DNA of 64,000 nucleotides from Steromphala cineraria (GCA_916613615.1 OU744726.1:57986987-58050986), one strand, 5' to 3'; positions 34,648-45,645 are shown, numbered from the stretch's first letter. A program made the numbers and translations. The notes: generated from the letters alone by a model not told the origin.

Positions 34648-35525
34648 TTAAAAGTGACACAGAGTATCTTTCTTAAAAATTTATTTGGCTTTGATAAGCT
34701 ACAAAATATCTAATATGCTGATTGAAGTTCATATCTCATCACTGGACTTGCAAATATATCCATTTATTATATGATCAGCAATGAAATACTGGGATTTATC
34801 AGTGAAATAAACTGTCTATCAGGCAACAGTGACGATATATTATATTTTCACTGTGACCAGTGACGATATATTATATCGTCACTGGTCAGGTGCCGGAACT
34901 ACTTTCAGCCATGTGAACAAAAAGGGGAAACATTCCAGTTTTAAAGTCATTTTAATTACATATTTCATTAAAAATCATATAATAAATAGAATACTTAATG
35001 TAGTTTTCCAAATACCAGGTTTATTTCATCTCGTGACATGGGTAAAGTTGATATTTCACTTGTGGCTGCGCCACTCGTGAAATATCAACTTTACCCATGA
35101 CACTCGATGAAATAAACCTGGTATTTGGAAAACAACATTAAGTATCCTCTATTTATGCATAATATCTCTAAAATGCTTGATTTTATAGAAAATTCAAGAA
35201 AACATCTCAAATACGTTTAATATTCGAAATTATGCATCCAATTAATCTACATATTAGTTACAATACCTAATAAACACTATCAAATGGAATATATCTTCCT
35301 GTCAGCTTATGACAAGGTTTCAAAATAACGTTTGGCGAATTTGCGCGCGCCACTCGAGCCGCATTGTCCAGTTTTCCTGACTTTGAATGGCCGTAGTTTT
35401 GCTCTAATGTACTGATTGGCCTTTAACTTGTTATTTTCAGTAAAAGTTAGTGGTTCCTGATGTTATTACATCCATATCAAAATTTGACATATGTGATCCT
35501 ATCAACATACTCTGTGTCTCTTTAA
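34648..35525 (-). mobile_element. TTAA-flanked element, family 2, inverted copy with nested hairpins
   Basis: Termini TTAAAAGTGACACAGAGTAT and ATACTCTGTGTCTCTTTAA match those at 4203, and the interior runs in the opposite orientation. It is ~400 bp longer than the 4203 copy. The excess holds a GACGATATATTATA(TC)GTCACTGG palindrome (34828-34887) and the hairpin at 34984-35154. Confidence 0.78.
34984..35154. repeat. Long hairpin, ~77-bp arms
   Basis: AAATAGAATACTTAATGTAG then TTTTCCAAATACCAGG through ATATTTCAC pairs with GTGAAATATC through GGTATTTGGAAAAC and TATCCTCTATTT. The loop is ~17 bases, with very few mismatches. Confidence 0.9.
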
Positions 35526-36253
35526 GTTCAATCATGACATGTGGATGTTACACATTGCTGAGAGATTTTAACAAATATAATAACATGGCACACTTGTGAC
35601 AGAGTTTATGCGAGAAGATACGAGATGTGTAGGGAGAGAATGATTACCTGCCACATACATTGCAATAGTGATAGACTAGTCTTGAGTGTTTGAAGCATTG
35701 TCTTATATACTCATTCAAAACTGAAATTCCTTGGTGTTCAGAAATTTTGTTTTTGGGAGTCCATTTCCTATTATTGGAATCCTTAGCAAATAATAGATGT
35801 TTCATACTTAATATAAGGTTGATAAAGATTTGATAGTCAAATGTTGTTGTATTACTTACATGTTGTCACAAACATCATACTGAAATCATTGAAAAAATGG
35901 ATATTTGTATCACTGTGTCTCCAAGAAATTATACGTTTTGTCATTACTCAGGAAAATTTGAGTCCCGTAAACCCATGCTGAAGTGTTCATAAAATCTCAT
36001 TTTGCAGTTGAGTATAAAATTTCTGTTAAGTTAAGAATTATAGTAAAAACCAGTCAGTTAAAAATTTATTTGCATAGAAAATGCTGGTATGACTGAGTGA
36101 AAAACTGTTATGAAATTTTAAGAGGGGTTTTGACTACTTTTCATTTTACAATATGCATAGGGTCCTGAATGAGTGTTTGTGGAATGGCTTTCAGGAATGA
36201 TTCATGTATGACAAAGTATGAACCTTGTATGTTATTTATGTATCAAGAGGTTG

Positions 36254-36259
36254 AATAAA
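36254..36259 (+). terminator. AATAAA, possible EOGT polyadenylation signal
   Basis: AATAAA is followed by CTTTTCTATTATTGTCTTGT, a plausible T/G-rich downstream element. It is far from the stop codon, so the link to EOGT is uncertain. Confidence 0.35.
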
Positions 36260-36260
36260 C

Positions 36261-39200
36261 ACTTTTCTATTATTGTCTTGTTTTGAAGTCACAGTTTACC
36301 AATCATGCCCATTCCTGTCTCCAGTGGTTGAAAATCATTACGTATTATGATAAGTATGAGCCATGTAATTATCAGACCGGTGACTCTGGATTATCGAGGA
36401 TGAGTAGTTGAATATAAAGCATTTTAATCAGGGAAGAAGCTGTGAATCTTGTAACACATTAGAACTTTGTCCTCCCTTATAAAGAACCACTCTGCAAGTT
36501 TTTGAGAGTCATATGCCAAACTTAATCCATAGTGTAGTATGGACTGTTGCAGGAACGTATGATTTCCAAGCTAATCGACGACATATATTAGCAATATGAA
36601 GGTTTGAAGTTTACAATTATAATGTAAAACCGGACAATAACGCGCGTCAATCAGTCAAACGTTATTTCTTAAAACTTATCTAAAGCAGACATATTGCCAG
36701 TAACTAATTGATTTAATAGTTTATATAAGTGGTGTTCATGGAAAATGGACGTTAGAAGGTCGCTTCGCTGTTTTCGGTTTTGATTAAAAATCACGTATTT
36801 GTCATATAATTGCATCTGAGAAATGAATACGTGAGATATTTGGAATTCAGTTCATGACTTCAGGCATTTAGCGTCGTATTTAAGTAGAAATGCTTCGTCT
36901 CATAATCAAAACGTTTTAAAATTTCTTCGGGGTAGACATAATCATTCCTTTCTTGAGATGTGGTAAATTGGTTTTGTGAGCAAATCTGTTTGTATTGGCT
37001 TTAAAACTTCCTCTCTTCTCTCCAAGGATCACAATAAAGATGGAAGATTGTTCAAACACGGTTCATTCCAATGTTTCGCTAGCCATTAACTATCACAGTG
37101 CGACAAACACTGAAGGTATAGAAATTCTAGGGATCTATTTCTTTGCAATAAAGATTGAAATGGAAAGGGCATGTTATGTATTTACTATCGATAAGCGAGA
37201 TGAAAATAATTTCATGAATACATACATAAACGTAGACCTTCTTTGCCATCCATATGATCATCTTAATAGTATACACCACATGGTATGGTTATCAGAGGTG
37301 GTATCTAGGTTGTCATCCTAAATACTAAACCATGGCTTGATTATCAGACAACGACCGTGGTTTGGTTATTTGTGAGCAAACATGAACGATAGCAAGTGAA
37401 CGGTTGCCTCAGTCAAATACAGCAAAAGTTTCGGCTTCGCCTCAGATTATCCTAACACATATCAGATATCCTAACATATTTCGACACAATTGCTTATAGT
37501 TAACGCAAAAAGGTTTGCAATTTTATTGTCAATTTCCAAACGAATTTATAAATTAGAACACAGATATAAATTTGTTTGAAGTAGGTGACAGCTCCAATTT
37601 CCAACCTCCTTGAAACCATGTGCTTTCGATGTTGTGTTGCGCCGATACTTTAAAAAACATGACATTCATGAAATTCGTGCATCTCAAATACAATGAACAA
37701 CACACAAGTTTGCTTGACACCAACAGGTACCTTAGGAACACCAACTATCAGTGGGTATCAAATAAATTGTCTGTGGCCTGTTGACTGGTCATTTCTAAAA
37801 TATTGCATTTCACTTCAAGTAAGAGAAGCAAATTGCTTCGAGGTTTGTTAAATCTCGCATTGGTATGGACTGTATCATATCTTTAAATGTGTGACAAATA
37901 TGCTTTTTTTGGGAGAATTCTTAAAAACGTTATGCATCCCTAGGCCTTGTTGTGAAAAAATAGTTATTTCAACACGTGTAGCAGTTAAACTTCGTTAAGT
38001 AATATAAAAATGCACGCTTATAACCATGTTTTTTTTCTATATCCATGAGTACCTACGGTAACGATAAAACGTATGACTTACAATCGTTTGGAATATATCA
38101 TAAAAGTAACAGAGGAGTTACCTACCTTGTTTCCATTTGAACACATTAGTTATCTGATGTTTGTGGTTTAACTTAAAATTCAAGAAAGACCACACCTCAT
38201 AACTTGAATTTTAATCAAAACGTTATATAAAAGAAGGAGGCCTTATCGATAACTCTTCCTAATTTACTACCTAAACATTTTCCTTCACGCCGTAATCCGG
38301 AAGCTTGTTGGGGTATTGGATTGCGAGATTTGCGAGGCAGTGTTGAACGATTAAAACGCTCAATTAAATATATTTAACGTGAATTAATTATATTCCTGAG
38401 GTGTGAACTAAGAGAGTAAAACATTTTAAAGACATGTCTTTATAAAAAATTTGAGAAAAAAGTTTTGACACAGCAAAATTATTTTGATCCCAGGCGAGAG
38501 AAAGTCGTTGCCACCCTTTGCTTACTTCGTTCTCGCACAGGGAAAATTGGTTACTTTCATATCAGTGCGCAAACGCTAAACTTGCCCCTTGATCAAACCA
38601 ACAACAACAATTCAAGTCAACGTAGAAAAAGACTTTATTGGAAACTGTACAATAACAAATATTCAACAAACATTGTTAGGCAACTCTTTGACCGATAAAT
38701 AGAAACTTCTATTGATAGATTTTCTTAAAATTGAAAAAGAATCACTGAATTCGGACCGTTCGGTATATTTTGTGCCTCCAAAAACAAAAGACTGGCAAAA
38801 CATATCTGTGATCGCCGTTTATTCTTAAAAGATTAACAGGGACTAAGGGGGAGTGGCTGTTACTTGCATATATATAATTATGTTCTTACGAGTCATCACG
38901 GGAGAATTTCTCTTTTTCTTTCTCGTTCAGTCAATTTCCCTTTATATTCGTGCGGCCGACGACAGGAAGCAGAAAAAGGCAAAGTGGTCGCTTTCAAGCA
39001 TTATACCCAAAATCTTGTTGAGTTGAAAGTAACAGATATGATTTCCTCTCATGTTTAATCGACTAGTATCTGTAATTTTCTAAGCCCAAAGAGTAGAACT
39101 GTATTTTAGCAATGCATCTGTTATTGTTGTGACGACCAAAATAATCCATCAGTTTGACATTAGTCAAGAAATTGAAATATGATTATAACAAGGGATTAAG

Positions 39201-40379
39201 CTAATATAATCTTAGAGACAAGCACCTTTTACAAAATCAAATTTAAGTTTTTCAAAAATGAAATACAATTGATTCTACCAAGCAATTTCAATGCCGAAAC
39301 TCACTGTCTTGAAGGACCCATCGGTTTGGAAGAGCGAATTAAGTTATCAAAATAACAATTTTCATTCAACCTGACTAGATAGTTTAACTCAATTAAGTTG
39401 TAGAAGGAGGTATGAACTGCGTTCATCACTTTATAAAAACGACTAGATATAACACTCTGTGTAGCCTAATCACCTTCAAGAACGTTGTTGCCCGGTACTG
39501 AATATAACTTATAATCTGTCCAGTAAATTGAACAAAAGATTTGACAAGCGGAAAAGAGTCCCATTATAATGTGCATGTCAATAAACAGTTTCTATTGGTT
39601 CTATACTCATTAGCCACGCCCTTCCACAAAGTAGGCGTGGTAAATATGTGTCAATCACATTACAGTGTCAATGTCGAAACTCGATCACTTGGGTATCTCG
39701 AGCAATATATCTGTCGAGCACTGCCATTTAAACAAGTCATTAGGCCTCTCCCATGGTGTAGTAATGAAATGGTCCTTTAATACTCTATACAAATATATTA
39801 TCAAACGAATCCATACTCTCAGTAATTTCACACTGGATAAAGCAATGTCCTTAGTCAACACTCCAGGTGAAGTTGATCAGAATAGAGGAATTCACATGTG
39901 CATTCAGTCAAGTGTTCATACCAAACTGTCTGGCTTACTGAAATTCTGTCTCTGTAATATGCCATGTTTCAATTTCTCTTAGGAAACCTTTGCCAACAAC
40001 TTCAGAAAGTGTCTGGTGCTCTTCAGCTATGCACACGTGGCACGAGTAAGGTTCACCTCAACAATAACACTCACTGATACTGTATGCACTATACGTTCAT
40101 CATTTCCGCAGTGTTTGAACTTCTTGTTCCTCGTCAAAGGTCCTTGTTCGACAAACTAATTGACCTTATATGTGTCACCAATATATTGTCGTGTTAGCTG
40201 ACCAAACCCATATTCTCTCTCAATAGCAAAGCTTTCCTCAGAATTCGTCAATATCCGTCCACAAGAACTCACTGATCAGAGCTCTGGAATGTCCTTAGCA
40301 TCTAAGCAGCTGATCGGAGTTCTACAAGCGTCAAATCACTTTTTAGCGGATGCCAATCGTCACCATCTGCAAAACCGTC
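36261..40379. other. Intergenic DNA, one long unassigned ORF and one exon-like segment
   Basis: A 108-codon ORF at 36995-37321 has no recognisable motif, signal peptide or helix and may be chance. An exon-like 63-bp segment is listed separately at 39983-40045. Nothing else was supported. Confidence 0.45.
39983..40045 (+). CDS. Isolated exon-like segment (speculative)
   Basis: TTTCTCTTAG precedes and GTAAGG follows a 63-bp open stretch, phase 0/0, encoding ETFANNFRKCLVLFSYAHVA then R. The splice-like boundaries and open frame are suggestive. No neighbouring exon or family is recognised, so it may be chance. Confidence 0.15.
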
Positions 40380-40690
40380 TGACGTCACACGTCACAATGT
40401 GACACAAGCTGTCATACTGTCTGACGTAACATGTCACCATCTGATAAAAGTAGTCATATTGTCTGACGTAACATGTCACCATCTGATAAAAGCAGTCATA
40501 TTGTCTGACGTAACATGTCACCATCTGGCACAAGCTGCCATGCCGTCTGACGTCACACGTCAACACCTGACAAAAGCAGTCATTTTGTCTGACATAACAT
40601 GTCACCATATATAGCACAAGTTGCCATGCCGTCTGACGTCACACGTCACCATCTGGCACAAGCTGACGCAATATCACGTTCTGACGTCAC
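40380..40690. repeat. 42-bp tandem repeat array rich in TGACGTCA/TGACGTAA
   Basis: About seven units of GTCTGACGTAACATGTCACC then ATCTGATAAAAGCAGTCATATT are present. Perfect TGACGTCA palindromes lie at 40380, 40548, 40634 and 40682, and TGACGTAA occurs in the intervening units. Because 42 is divisible by 3, frames stay open on both strands; these are not called as genes. The array is immediately 3' of the minus-strand membrane-protein stop codon. Confidence 0.85.
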
Positions 40691-40714
40691 AATACTATGA
40701 GAGAGGGGATGGCG

Positions 40715-41014
40715 TCATAGATAGAAGTCGGGGGGATGGTGGTGGTTGTTGAGGGTACTGCTGATGACTCCCCGGTTTGGGGTATCGTACAGGTGCTCGT
40801 TCTTAAAGCTGTCATAGGAAAGGTTCTGACTGAAGTCTGGAACCAGATGAGGGGGCAGGTTGGTCGGCGGATGGTACACGAAGCTACCTGCGATAATGGA
40901 CGGCTCGTACTGGCTATCGTCACCCATTGTGCAGAGGGCGTTGTCACTCGAGGTGTCATGGTAACCATGGAAACGCGAGACTCTGGGTGTCGAGTGAGCA
41001 GCAGGGTAATACAC
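40715..41014 (-). CDS. Membrane protein, last exon (cytoplasmic tail)
   Basis: A 300-bp exon, phase 0, follows AACTTTTGCAG on the minus strand. It codes 99 residues beginning VYYPAAHSTPRVSRFHGYHD and ending HHHPPDFYL, then TGA. It is His-, Pro- and Tyr-rich and probably disordered. Confidence 0.8.
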   Translation of the reverse strand: MYYPAAHSTPRVSRFHGYHDTSSDNALCTMGDDSQYEPSIIAGSFVYHPPTNLPPHLVPDFSQNLSYDSFKNEHLYDTPNRGVISSTLNNHHHPPDFYL

Positions 41015-44000
41015 CTGCAAAAGTTGTGAAAGACAATTTGTAATTAGGTGTCAAAAACGCAAGATTTCAATCATATGTAAAATTGATCATAATGACCATG
41101 TTAACTACCGAACTAACAAACATAAATATTCAAAAATCACTATGATGAGCTCAGTTACCAAAGGGTGAAAAGATTGAGTCATATTTTTTCAATAGAATTG
41201 AGCTGCACTCGTATGTTTCTGTTCAATAGTTATTGGTCTGTGTTAGTTTCATTCAGAATTGTTGACATAAGCTTGGCCATGAGCATAGGGGCAGCCTATT
41301 TCTAGAATGTTGTATAAAACAGTATCAAGAAGACAATCAAAAACCTATAGCTGAAGACAAGGTGCTCCATAAGATGTATTCTTGGATGCTATGTTTTTAC
41401 GTTACACAAGTAATGACAAAATTTATCTAGCCTGCAAGATTCAACACAAAAATAGAGCCATTGGCTCTGTAGCTCGTCAGGCTTCATCGTCAATAACAAT
41501 ATATGCTGTAGAGTGTGGCCAATGTGATTCCCTAGAGACCAAAGGGTCACCAAACCTACAATTCATAATCCTCACTAGTCAAGGAGTCTGTACACAAAGT
41601 TTCAGCTTTATAGGCCTTATGCTTCTGGAGAAGAAGATGAAAGAGGTTTTTAGGGTGTGGCCCTTATTAGGGATCACAGGGCCACCAAAGCTACAATTTA
41701 TAATTGTTCACTAGTCAAGGAGTCTGTACAGAAAGTTTCAGATTTCTAGGTTTCATGGTTCTTGAGAAGAATATGAAAATAGGTTTTTAGGGCATGGCCC
41801 CTGTGGCCCTTATTATGGGTCTCAGGGCCAACAAAGCTACAATTTATAATCCTCACTAGCCAAGGAGTTTGTACACAAAGTTTCAGCTTTCTAGGCCTTA
41901 TGCTTCTGGAGAAGAAGATGAAAATAAGTTTTTAGGGTGTGGCCCCTGTGGCCCTTATTAGGGGTCACAGGGCCATCAAAGCTACAACTTATAATCCTCA
42001 CTAGTCAAGGAGACTGTACACAAAGGTTTCAGCTTTCTAGGCCTCGTGGTTCTGGAGAAGAAGATGAAAATAGGATTTTAGTGCATGGCATCTGTGGCCC
42101 TTATTAGGGGTCACAGGGCCACCAAAACTACAATTTATAATCTTCACTAGCCAAGGAGTCTGTACACGAAGTTTCAGCTTTCTAGGCTTTATGGTTCTGG
42201 AGAAGAAGTTCAAATTCCACAAAGTTTACGGACGGACGGACGGACGCCGGACAACATGCCATGCCATAAGCCCATCGGGCCTTACAGGCCAGATGAGCTA
42301 AAACTGAAAAATAAAAATGACCAAGACGTAGTAACTTACGTCGGCTGCGTAGTTGTCATACGCTCTATAGACCTTGTCCCTTATGGAGTAGTCGTAAGCG
42401 ATCATGGGGTCACCAAACCAAGGGACCAGTCGCGTCTTCTTGATGGGCCGGTGGCGACGGTGACGGTACCTTGTTCTGTAACAAACAACAGGAATGTAAA
42501 TAAATAGATTTGTCACAACTGCCTTGAGTTTCGGTAGGAATAAGATACAGTTGTTCCTGCACTACCGTTTCTTTCTTTCATGGGTCAGATGATTTTTCAT
42601 TCAGAAGGGAGAGTTATTTGCATGACTCAAAAATCTAAATACCTAATGATTTCTATGGTTCGTTTATTTATTACTTGTCAGATGCTCACCACAAAATCCG
42701 AAAGTCGAAAAAGTCAACGTTGTCGGTTTTATTTCCCAAAGTAAAATAATGGTTAAAGCGTAGTACAATGTATCCTGTAGAATTTAACAGGAAGTGCACC
42801 CAGACTTACCGTCTCTTGATCTGCCACTTCCGGACGGAGGCGATGATGATGAAGATGATGGCGATGAGAGAGAGCGTCCCTAGCGTCCCTCCGATTACTA
42901 GCTCCGTTGGGAATGTCGACTGCGGCTATAGAATAAGAAGAATCGTGTGAAGAGCAATATATAAATACGTGAATGAAACGTTGATAAAGTAGGATGGTAA
43001 GCAACTTCGATAATCAAGAGTAACCGAACGTCGACTTCAACAGCTAACACATACGGCGGGATATGGTAGGATTCAATATATACCATGAAACATCCATTTT
43101 CATTACAATAATGCAAAATTGAGAGGAATCCTGGAAATTTAAATTTACTAAAAAGTCATCTTAACGCTCACTTATTGCCTAAACCTTTAAGCGTAACGTC
43201 CTCTATGTGGATTGAGAGAAATAAAGCTATGTCCGGAAACAATCATATATATATATATATATATATAAGGATATTTATATAGCGCACATATCCATCCACC
43301 CGTGGTTGCTCAAGGCGCTTACATTGTTTCCCCTGGTCTTTCATTTTCCCTGGGGAGTATTCAACCGGCATCCATATTTGGCGCTCAGTTTAGGGACCAT
43401 TCTATGCCTCACAGGGTACCCATTTACAGCTGGGTGAACTGAGACACATAGTCACAGCAGTTTATCCAACACTGCTGAACGCTGATAACCGACAGCTCGG
43501 CGTATGCACGTGTTCATGTATCCACCATGCATTCAGCCACTGACATGAATTCGTGGGATCTTTTAAGTGCGCAGTTTTTGTTGCATTACACACTAGGGCT
43601 CCAGGGTGACACTTATAGAGTTCTACACCTTGGCCTGGATGGGATTCGAACCCCGGACCTCAGCAACGTGAGACCGGCGCTCTTGCCGACTGAGCTATCC
43701 CGTACCATATTGAAGGCAATCGTTTAAAACGTTACATAGTCAGCGCCATTGACTATGATGCTGAATAATAGTTTATTTTAGTTACCTGTGAAAATAAACG
43801 GATTCTATAAGTATGAAATAAAAATGAAAAAGAAAGAAGCTAAAATAGAAACAACTTCATGCAACAAAATTTTCCTTGTTGATACTGTTGAACTCAAGCA
43901 TTGCTGTACAACAAAAAGTAAATTCGTGACTATGGAAGGGTGAAGTACTCCGATTTCAATATCAATATTGTATAAATAATCAATATGATCATTCCATATG

Positions 44001-45645
44001 ATAATAGCTCATATGACAGTATAGTGGAATTGTATTATAATATTAACGAGTTTATGAGAGTTCTCATCACTGATTGAAACGATTCACTTGAAATACATTT
44101 GGGAATCGCCCCTCTCACTTGTATTTGCCACTATAATTCAAATCTCAACAATTTGCTGTGACAAATGGTCCACAAAAATCCGGTTCAGAATATAGCTAAT
44201 CTCCATTCACCAGAACTTGATTCTCCAGGTCCAGTCGAATATCCCACCACGGAATGGGCGACGACGTGGAGCTTACAGCGTATCGTCTGCTCATGGCGTT
44301 TTTTCCAAAGAACTGGTTCTTAGCATAACAGCGACAACCTGAGTTGCGCAGAGTTGCCAAGTCAGTCTAATTACCAATGACTGTATGGCATCTGGATTCC
44401 CGCCAAAACCACCCTTGCAATCTTTGTCTTTTAGGGCGGACATGGAGGCAGAAAGTAAACAACAAGCAGACGACACTCGCTAAGGCAGACGACACCGGGG
44501 ACTCCTACACAACACAGCATCGCAACAAACACACGGCATTTACTAAGACAGAATGACTTTGTGTCACCAAACCCCGTGATTGGCATTTAAAGAGCATAAC
44601 AAAAACTCTTAAGGTTTCAGTCAAAATATTGAGACAATTACTTCTAGACAAGCCGGATCCATTGGATATGTTGATAATTTTTATACAAAAGAGAATTGAA
44701 GTCAACCAGGAATTTGCACCCCCTTTCATTAAACATCAAATGAGTCTCTTTCCACGAGGAAGTTGACTCAACATCCGTTACTTCTCAAACTCCGCATGAA
44801 CAACAAATGTGGTCAAACCCAGAAAGTCATCCCGGCTAGTGTTTGTCCTGCAAACTGCGAGTTGGTCAGTGGTTACATCAGGGATTAGAGACCCACAGTA
44901 ACCTTGAAGCAACTCAGCCTGCTCGCACACAAACCAAGGAAACTTGACTTCAGTGTTGACAACAGGTAAACTTGTTGAGGTATTTATGTGGCTGTCCACA
45001 GCCAACACTCAATACTTACCAGCATGAATGATGAGCACTTACTAGATCTTCTCAACTTTAACATCTGCATAAAACGATGTATGTTTTCATCTAGAGTGGT
45101 CAAAAGTACCAAAGTGTGTGCAAGTGCAAATATCCTATTTTATTTCGTTTTTTCCCCCTGAAACACCCAGCGTTACACGTTAAAGTGCCGATCTTTAAGG
45201 TATTGATTTTGGATTATTCCTATGAAAACTCAACTGACTAATTACTAATACATGCATTTAATAATTCAACCGAAATGAAGGCTATGTTGTGAATAAAAAG
45301 TTTGAGAATACCACTCAATTCAGCATGGCCCACTTCATCCAGAAATGCAAATTAGTCAAACACACTTACGTGTATAGTCGAGCCCCTTAACTGAGACGTT
45401 GGGCAGACGACAGGGGGCGCACACGTCCTTTCCGGTGTGGACTGCGCGCACATCGTCGTATTTTCCGTGAAGTCCCGACTTCCTCTGCACCGCCACCTGA
45501 TGATGTAATCACTACTTCCGACTGTTGCGCAGCGGTACAAAGCTTCACACCCTTCGGCGGAAGTGACGTCAACACCTGGTTGTCTGCAGGGAAGAGCTCG
45601 ACGCCAACAAACCGTCTGTAGAACCGCCATCTTTGACGTTTGGTG
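40715..45645 (-). CDS. Unrecognised single-pass membrane protein, peritrophin-A-like ectodomain (partial)
   Basis: Four exons read on the minus strand (45645-45370, 42925-42810, 42475-42340, 41014-40715) join in phase to ~275 codons and TGA. The first visible exon has eight cysteines. The central six are spaced C-x12-C-x5-C-x13-C-x12-C-x8-C, which fits the peritrophin-A/CBM14 chitin-binding pattern, with an N-T-T glycosylation sequon. The second has ELVIGGTLGTLSLIAIIFII as the membrane helix followed by RKWQIKRR, a positive-inside stop-transfer. The tail is basic at first (TRYRHRRHRPIKK), then rich in tyrosine (YDYS, YRAYDNY, QYEPS, SYDSF, LYDTP). It ends DFYL, a possible class II PDZ ligand. 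No signal peptide is in the visible exons. The first exon starts in phase 0 after TTTATTTCAG, so an upstream exon is expected but was not found. Function unknown; extracellular carbohydrate binding with tyrosine-based signalling is inference. Confidence 0.75.
41440..42300 (+). mobile_element. Pearl-like element with five ~145-bp tandem core units
   Basis: Core units start with CTACAATTTATAATCCTCAC at about 41556, 41692, 41837, 41982 and 42128. The 5' landmark is TAGAGCCATTGGCTCTGTAG. The 3' end has ACGGACGGACGGACG, then GCCATAAGCCCATCGGGCCT. Tandem core plus ACGG microsatellite matches what I know of the bivalve Pearl family, probably a non-autonomous Helitron derivative. It lies in the last intron of the minus-strand gene. 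Diverged relatives occur at 47690-48060 and 50365-50625. Confidence 0.82.
42340..42475 (-). CDS. Membrane protein, juxtamembrane cytoplasmic exon
   Basis: The 136-bp exon follows TTGTTACAG on the minus strand and precedes GTAAGT. It completes a split Arg codon and codes TRYRHRRHRPIKKTRLVPWF then GDPMIAYDYSIRDKVYRAYD and NYAAD. Confidence 0.85.
42810..42925 (-). CDS. Membrane protein, transmembrane exon
   Basis: The 116-bp exon, phase 0/2, lies between TTATTCTATAG and GTAAGT on the minus strand. It codes PQSTFPTELVIGGTLGTLSL then IAIIFIIIASVRKWQIKR, a clear single membrane helix followed by basic residues. Confidence 0.87.
43245..43705 (-). mobile_element. tRNA-derived SINE with GCGCTATATAAAT tail
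   Basis: On the minus strand it starts TACGGGATAGCTCAGTCGGC (A box). The B box GGGTTCGAATCCC follows ~50 bases in. A long body includes CTCAGTTCACCCAGCTGTAA, AAGCGCCTTGAGCAACCACG and GCGCTATATAAATATCC, then an (AT)n tail. The tRNA stems are not fully paired, so it is a SINE and not a tRNA gene. It sits in the large intron of the minus-strand membrane protein. Confidence 0.85.
43706..45019. other. Intron of the membrane-protein gene
   Basis: No further supported coding exon. Minus-strand ORFs at 44291-44476 and 44505-44729 lack coherent splice sites and recognisable sequence. Confidence 0.45.
45020..45064 (-). CDS. Candidate 45-bp cassette exon of the membrane protein
   Basis: On the minus strand CATCGTTTTATGCAG is followed by 45 open bases (MLKLRRSSKCSSFML) and a perfect GTAAGT donor. 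Phase 0/0 matches both neighbouring exons, so inclusion would insert 15 residues between the cysteine-rich domain and the membrane helix. Its initial ATG would also allow an alternative start. The composition is unremarkable, so confidence is limited. Confidence 0.3.
45370..45645 (-). CDS. Membrane protein, cysteine-rich ectodomain exon
   Basis: The 276-bp exon, phase 0/0, lies between TTATTTCAG and GTAAGT on the minus strand. It begins HQTSKMAVLQTVCWRRALPC and includes GVDVTSAEGCEALYRC, YIIRWRC and ENTTMC. It ends LRGSTIH. An in-frame ATG at 45630 has a fair start context (AAAGATGG), but no signal peptide follows it. I therefore favour an internal exon. Confidence 0.75.

Larger units (their letters stand above)
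33322..36260 (+). other. EOGT 3' flank, possible long 3' UTR
   Basis: No coding exon is seen. No AATAAA occurs in the first ~1.4 kb. The first clear signal outside a repeat with a T/G-rich downstream segment is at 36254. If it is used, the 3' UTR would be ~2.9 kb and would include two inverted-repeat elements. Confidence 0.35.

Noticed and set aside
36995..37321. 108-codon plus-strand ORF as an intronless gene
   Set aside because: No domain, signal peptide or transmembrane helix recognised; length is within chance for this AT-rich DNA.
41382..42222. ORFs within the Pearl-like element
   Set aside because: They follow the tandem repeat, with no transposase or helicase motif.
43630..43705. tRNA gene on the minus strand
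   Set aside because: A and B boxes are present, but the T stem and acceptor stem do not pair properly and a SINE body with a GCGCTATATAAAT tail follows directly.
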